From Bordetella parapertussis (GTDB taxonomy: Bacteria > Pseudomonadota > Gammaproteobacteria > Burkholderiales > Burkholderiaceae_C): a stretch of 29,036 nt of DNA. The notes under the pieces were generated by a model. That model saw nothing but the letters and a program-made list of their open reading frames with translations, made no database searches and was not told the origin of the DNA. The position numbers and the translations under genes are program-made. The DNA is taken from assembly GCA_945882755.1 (NCBI GenBank), contig CAMCWS010000014.1:1-29036 (forward strand), in the 5' to 3' direction. Positions 25,303 through 29,036 of this stretch are shown one piece after another (position 1 is the first letter of the stretch; the number at the start of each line of letters is the position of its first letter).

Positions 25303-26889
25303 ATGCCCTCTTTGCCGCAACTGAACTTTCATACCGATCAAGTCTCCCAGCTGCAATCGTCCTATGCCCAAGAGGTCATGCGCTTATGGCAACAGGGCTT
25401 GCATGACAACCCCAAGCTGAAAGACCGCCGCTTTTCCGCCGAAGCTTGGCAGCACAACCCCGTGGCAGCGTTTTCTGCGGCGATGTATTTGCTCAATGCC
25501 CGCACCTTGATGGGCATGACCGAGGCCTTGGACACCGACGAGAAAACCAAAGCGCGTATCCGTTTTGCGGTGGATCAGTGGGCCGCAGCGTCTGCGCCTA
25601 GCAATTTCTTGGCGTTCAACGCCGAAGCGCAACAAAAAGCCATAGACACCAAAGGCGAGAGCATTGCCCAAGGTGTGCAAAACATGTTGCACGATATGCG
25701 GCAAGGCCATGTGTCCATGACCGATGAAAGCCTGTTCGAGGTGGGCAAAAACGTCGCCACCAGCGAAGGCGCGGTTGTGTTTGAAAACGAGTTGTTCCAG
25801 TTGCTGGAATACAAACCCCTCACGGCCAAGGTGTACCAACGCCCGTTTTTGCTGATCCCACCTTGCATCAACAAGTTTTACATCCTTGACCTGCAGCCCA
25901 CCAACTCGCTGATTCGCTATGCGGTGGCGCAAGGTCACCGCACCTTTGTGGTGAGTTGGCGCAACCCCGACACCGCCATGGCCCACACCACCTGGGACGA
26001 CTATGTGGAAAAAGGCGCCCTTGAGGCCATCGAGGTAACGCGCCGCATCGGCAATATGCCGCAAATCAACGCTTTGGGTTTTTGCGTGGGCGGCACCATC
26101 CTCAGCAATGCACTTGCGGTGTTGGCTGCTCGCGGTCAAGACCCAGTCGCCAGTGCCACCTTGCTCACCACCTTGGTGGATTTTGCGCACACGGGCGTGC
26201 TGGATGTGTTCATCGATGAAGCTTTTGTGAAATTTCGCGAAGCCCAGTTTTCTGAAGGTGGCTTGATGGCCGGCCGCGATATGGCGCAAACCTTCAGTTT
26301 TTTGCGACCCAACGATTTGGTCTGGAACTATGTGGTGGGCAATTACCTCAAAGGCGAAACCCCACCGCCTTTCGATTTGCTCTACTGGAACAGCGACGCC
26401 ACCAATTTGCCCGGCCCCATGTATGCCTGGTATTTGCGCAATACCTACCTTGAAAACAACCTCATCAAAGTTGGCAAAGCAACGGTGTGTGGCGAGGCTA
26501 TCGATATGCGCCGCGTGGACACGCCTTTGTACATCTATGGCTCACGCGAAGACCACATCGTGCCGATTGACGCGGCTTACGCTTCCACCCAAGTGTTTCT
26601 GGGCCCCAAGCGTTTTGTGCTGGGCGCTTCCGGTCATATCGCGGGAGTGATCAACCCCCCCGAAGCCCAAAAACGCAGCTACTGGACTGGCAAAGACGGC
26701 CAATTTCCCAAGCAGTTTTCAGACTGGAGCGCCAAGTCGCAAGAGCATGCTGGCAGCTGGTGGCCAGACTGGTCGGCTTGGCTGAAAAAACATGGCGGAC
26801 AACAAGTGGCCGCCCCCAAAAAGTATGGCCGTGGCGAGTACAAGGCCATCGAACCTGCACCTGGGCGATACGTCAAAGCACGTGCATAA
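25303..26889 (+). CDS. phaC: Poly(3-hydroxyalkanoate) synthase, class I
   Basis: Polymerises (R)-3-hydroxyacyl-CoA into storage polyester granules. 528 residues, somewhat shorter than the 560-590 of many class I enzymes, with a short N-terminus. DRRFSAEAWQHNP (41-53) is the conserved entry to the domain. The lipase-like box GFCVGG has the nucleophile C261. D417 lies in YGSREDHIVP and H445 in GASGHIAGVINPP. PCINKFYILDLQPTNSLIRYAV and VVSWRNPD are strongly diagnostic. The acetoacetyl-CoA reductase gene follows by 42 bp, the normal partner; the thiolase phaA and phasins are not in the window. Confidence 0.96.
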   Translation: MPSLPQLNFHTDQVSQLQSSYAQEVMRLWQQGLHDNPKLKDRRFSAEAWQHNPVAAFSAAMYLLNARTLMGMTEALDTDEKTKARIRFAVDQWAAASAPSNFLAFNAEAQQKAIDTKGESIAQGVQNMLHDMRQGHVSMTDESLFEVGKNVATSEGAVVFENELFQLLEYKPLTAKVYQRPFLLIPPCINKFYILDLQPTNSLIRYAVAQGHRTFVVSWRNPDTAMAHTTWDDYVEKGALEAIEVTRRIGNMPQINALGFCVGGTILSNALAVLAARGQDPVASATLLTTLVDFAHTGVLDVFIDEAFVKFREAQFSEGGLMAGRDMAQTFSFLRPNDLVWNYVVGNYLKGETPPPFDLLYWNSDATNLPGPMYAWYLRNTYLENNLIKVGKATVCGEAIDMRRVDTPLYIYGSREDHIVPIDAAYASTQVFLGPKRFVLGASGHIAGVINPPEAQKRSYWTGKDGQFPKQFSDWSAKSQEHAGSWWPDWSAWLKKHGGQQVAAPKKYGRGEYKAIEPAPGRYVKARA

Positions 26890-26931
26890 ACCCAACCTAC
26901 TTTATAAAAAACAACCACTGGAGACATTCAC

Positions 26932-27669
26932 ATGAGTCAAAAAATCGCATACGTCACAGGCGGCATGGGCGGCATCGGAACCGCCATCTGCCACCGTCTG
27001 CACAAAATGGGCTACAAAGTCATTGCCGGTTGCGGCCCAAGCCGTGACTTTGACAAATGGCTGGGCGAGCAAAAGGCCATGGGCTATACCTTTTATGCGT
27101 CAGTCGGCAATGTTGCCGATTGGACTTCCACCACCGACGCATTTTCCAAAGCGGTGGCTGAGCATGGCCCCATCGATGTTTTGGTGAACAACGCCGGCAT
27201 CACCCGCGACCGCATGTTCTTGAAGATGACGCCTGAGGACTGGAAGGCCGTTATCGACACCAACTTGAACGCCATGTTCAACGTGACCAAACAAGTGGTG
27301 CCGGGCATGGTGGAAAAGGGCTGGGGCCGCATCATCCAAATTTCGTCGGTGAACGGTGAAAAAGGCCAGTCAGGCCAAACCAATTACTCGGCCGCCAAAG
27401 CCGGTATGCACGGCTTCACCATGGCCTTGGCGCAAGAAATGGCCAACAAGGGCGTGACTGTCAACACCGTCAGCCCTGGTTACATTGGCACCGACATGGT
27501 CAAAGCGATCAAGCCTGAAGTGCTGGAAAAAATTGTCGCCACCATTCCTGTGAAACGTTTGGGCACACCCGAAGAAATTGGCTCCATCGTGGGCTGGTTG
27601 GCGGGTGACGAGTCAGGCTTCACCACCGGCGCAGACTTCTCCTGCAACGGCGGCCTGCACATGGGCTAA
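26932..27669 (+). CDS. phaB: Acetoacetyl-CoA reductase
   Basis: NADPH-dependent short-chain dehydrogenase giving (R)-3-hydroxybutyryl-CoA, the monomer used by PhaC. 245 residues. The nucleotide motif TGGMGGIG is at 9-16, NNAGITRD at 86-93, and the catalytic Ser138/139 with Y152-x-x-x-K156 in NYSAAKAG. Adjacent PhaB features are FNVTKQVVPGM and NTVSPGYIGTDMV. GGAGA precedes the ATG by a good distance. Placement right after phaC confirms the PHB role. Confidence 0.96.
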   Translation: MSQKIAYVTGGMGGIGTAICHRLHKMGYKVIAGCGPSRDFDKWLGEQKAMGYTFYASVGNVADWTSTTDAFSKAVAEHGPIDVLVNNAGITRDRMFLKMTPEDWKAVIDTNLNAMFNVTKQVVPGMVEKGWGRIIQISSVNGEKGQSGQTNYSAAKAGMHGFTMALAQEMANKGVTVNTVSPGYIGTDMVKAIKPEVLEKIVATIPVKRLGTPEEIGSIVGWLAGDESGFTTGADFSCNGGLHMG

Positions 27670-27671
27670 GT

Positions 27672-28751
27672 GTGAAAACCTTTCGCATCGCTTGTATCCC
27701 AGGCGACGGGATCGGCAAGGAAGTCATTCCTGCCGGTCAGCAAGTCCTCCAAGCCTTGGGGCAGCATCAACCCATGCTGCGCTTTGCCTTCACCCAATTT
27801 GACTGGGGTGGCGACTGGTACCGTGCCCATGGCGAGATGATGCCAGCTGACGGCTTAAAGGCTTTACGTGAACACGACGCGATTTTGTTTGGCTCGGCGG
27901 GTGACCCCGAGATTGCCGAAGACATCACCTTGTGGGGCTTGCGCCTGAAAATTTGCCAAGGCTTTGACCAGTACGCCAATGTGCGACCCATCCGCATCTT
28001 GCCCGGCATTGATGCGCCTTTGAAACGCTGCACCCCCGCGCAACTCAACTGGGTCATCGTGCGGGAAAACTCCGAAGGCGAGTACGCCGGTATTGGCGGA
28101 CGTGTCCACCAAGGCCATCCCACCGAGGTGGCCACCGATGTGTCCATCCTCACCCGCACTGGGGTGGAGCGCATCATGCGCTACGCCTTTGGCTTGGCGC
28201 AGTCGCGGCCGCGCAAGTTGTTGACGGTGGTCACCAAATCCAACGCCCAGCGCCATGCCATGGTGATGTGGGATGAAATTGCCGAACAAATCAGCCACGA
28301 GTTCCCCGAGGTGCATTGGGACAAAGAACTGGTGGACGCGGCCACCGCCCGCATGGTCAACCTTCCCGAGTCTTTAGACACCTTGGTCGCCACCAATTTG
28401 CATGCCGATATCTTGAGCGATTTGGCCGCGGCTTTGGGCGGCAGCTTGGGCATTGCGCCCACCGGTAATATTGACCCCGAACGGCGCTACCCGTCCATGT
28501 TCGAGCCCATCCACGGCTCGGCGTTTGACATCATGGGCAAGGGCTTGGCCAACCCGATTGGCACGTTTTGGAGTTGCGTGATGATGCTGGAGCATTTGGG
28601 TGAACCGCTGGCAGCGGGGCGCATCATGCAAGCGATTGAACAGGTCACCGGCAACCCCGCGTTGCACACCCGTGACTTAGGTGGTCAAGCCACCACGGCG
28701 CAGGTGACAGAGGCAGTATGTAAGACTTTGCAAGCGCAAGGTCAGATGTAA
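27672..28751 (+). CDS. Tartrate / D-malate dehydrogenase (isopropylmalate dehydrogenase family)
   Basis: NAD-dependent beta-decarboxylating dehydrogenase. 359 residues from a GTG at 27672, two bases after the phaB stop. IPGDGIGKEVIPAG is at the N-terminus, followed by LFGSAGDPEIAEDITLWGLRLKICQGFDQYANVRP, VRENSEGEYAGIGGR, VTKSNAQRHAMVMWDE (catalytic Lys), DILSDLAAALGG (metal Asp) and FEPIHGSAFDIMGKGLANPIG. The DITLWGLRLKICQGFDQYANVRP stretch distinguishes the tartrate dehydrogenase/DmlA group from LeuB and Icd. Whether D-malate or tartrate is the main substrate cannot be decided. It is probably cotranscribed with phaB although the pathways are not linked in an obvious way. Confidence 0.88.
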   Translation: MKTFRIACIPGDGIGKEVIPAGQQVLQALGQHQPMLRFAFTQFDWGGDWYRAHGEMMPADGLKALREHDAILFGSAGDPEIAEDITLWGLRLKICQGFDQYANVRPIRILPGIDAPLKRCTPAQLNWVIVRENSEGEYAGIGGRVHQGHPTEVATDVSILTRTGVERIMRYAFGLAQSRPRKLLTVVTKSNAQRHAMVMWDEIAEQISHEFPEVHWDKELVDAATARMVNLPESLDTLVATNLHADILSDLAAALGGSLGIAPTGNIDPERRYPSMFEPIHGSAFDIMGKGLANPIGTFWSCVMMLEHLGEPLAAGRIMQAIEQVTGNPALHTRDLGGQATTAQVTEAVCKTLQAQGQM

Positions 28752-28764
28752 ATAAGGACAAGGT

Positions 28765-29036
28765 ATGAAAACAGCTTGGTACGAAAGCAATGGCGAAGCC
28801 AAAGACGTGATGCAGGTGGGCGAGCGGCCCACGCCCCAAGCCGGTGCAGGCGAGGTCAGGGTGAAGTTGCATACCTCGGGCGTCAACCCCTCGGATGTGA
28901 AATCTCGCCGAGCCAGACCCTTGGGCGGCCCCTACATCATTCCCCACAGCGATGGCGCGGGTGTCATCGACCAAGTGGGTGCGGGTGTGCCGGCTTCTCG
29001 CATGGGCGAGCGGGTGTGGACTTGGAACGCCCAGTG
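28765..29036 (+). CDS. Quinone-oxidoreductase-like MDR protein, 3'-truncated by window edge
   Basis: The first 90 residues of a medium-chain dehydrogenase/reductase: MKTAWYESNGEAKDVMQVGE, then GEVRVKLHTSGVNPSDVKSR, PYIIPHSDGAGVIDQVGAGV and GERVWTWNAQ. The SGVNPSDVK and HSDGAGVIDQVG motifs are of the NADPH:quinone reductase (zinc-free) group. The Cys that would bind catalytic zinc in alcohol dehydrogenases is replaced by SGVN. ATG at 28765 has AAGGT just upstream. The gene starts 13 bp after the tartrate dehydrogenase stop and may share its transcript. The rest, including the cofactor-binding domain, is outside the window. Confidence 0.85.
   Translation, partial: MKTAWYESNGEAKDVMQVGERPTPQAGAGEVRVKLHTSGVNPSDVKSRRARPLGGPYIIPHSDGAGVIDQVGAGVPASRMGERVWTWNAQ

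Noticed and set aside
25384..26289. 301-codon minus-strand frame inside phaC
   Set aside because: Antisense shadow; no recognisable domain and phaC is intact on the plus strand.

Overview
The window looks like the chromosome of a freshwater betaproteobacterium of the Comamonadaceae type (Limnohabitans/Rhodoferax-like). This is an inference from the product set (2-oxoglutarate dehydrogenase operon, LctP-type lactate permease, polyhydroxyalkanoate synthesis, zeta-class GST, zinc-ribbon Nudix, orphan ParA), the compact gene packing and the moderate-to-high GC of the core genes. There is no rRNA, tRNA or intact transposase to confirm the placement.

Layout. Bases 1-5516 hold the 2-oxoglutarate dehydrogenase operon, sucA (5'-truncated by the window edge), sucB and lpdA. 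Three small non-TCA genes lie between sucB and lpdA: a broken DUF4160 gene, a DUF2442 gene and a DUF2867-like remnant, joined by ATGA stop/start overlaps. Bases 5533-6530 carry two small envelope genes on the minus strand. Bases 6704-7658 carry a zinc-ribbon/truncated-haemoglobin fusion overlapping a lone recombinase core-binding domain. A secreted PEBP-like protein (minus), formate-tetrahydrofolate ligase, a dihaem cytochrome c peroxidase and an Adhesin_E-like secreted protein follow. A 2-oxo-acid hydratase (minus) and an epoxide-hydrolase-like protein (plus) are divergent around 12.2 kb.

Bases 13160-18032 form the most unusual block. It is visibly more AT-rich than the rest and contains a FixJ-type response regulator (minus), a short RodZ-like HTH protein, an MreB actin paralogue without mreC/mreD, a seven-helix sensor histidine kinase and a MarR-like regulator with a probable early stop codon. 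A decayed DUF4010-type membrane protein gene follows. I propose that the first five genes form an accessory, signal-controlled MreB cytoskeleton module. Repeated GATATTCAA sites and an inverted repeat in its divergent promoter region are candidate operators.

From 18082 to the end the content is housekeeping and metabolic: an orphan ParA with a ClpP-fold lipoprotein, a second Adhesin_E-like protein, lactate permease, an LCAD-type acyl-CoA dehydrogenase, a cluster of REP-like repeats, a zinc-ribbon Nudix hydrolase divergent from maleylacetoacetate isomerase, a peptidoglycan editing factor (YfiH/PgeF), phaC-phaB for polyhydroxybutyrate, a tartrate/D-malate dehydrogenase, and the start of a quinone-oxidoreductase-like MDR protein cut by the window edge. 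Together these describe a cell that imports lactate, oxidises it and fatty acids through the TCA cycle, and stores excess acetyl-CoA as PHB.
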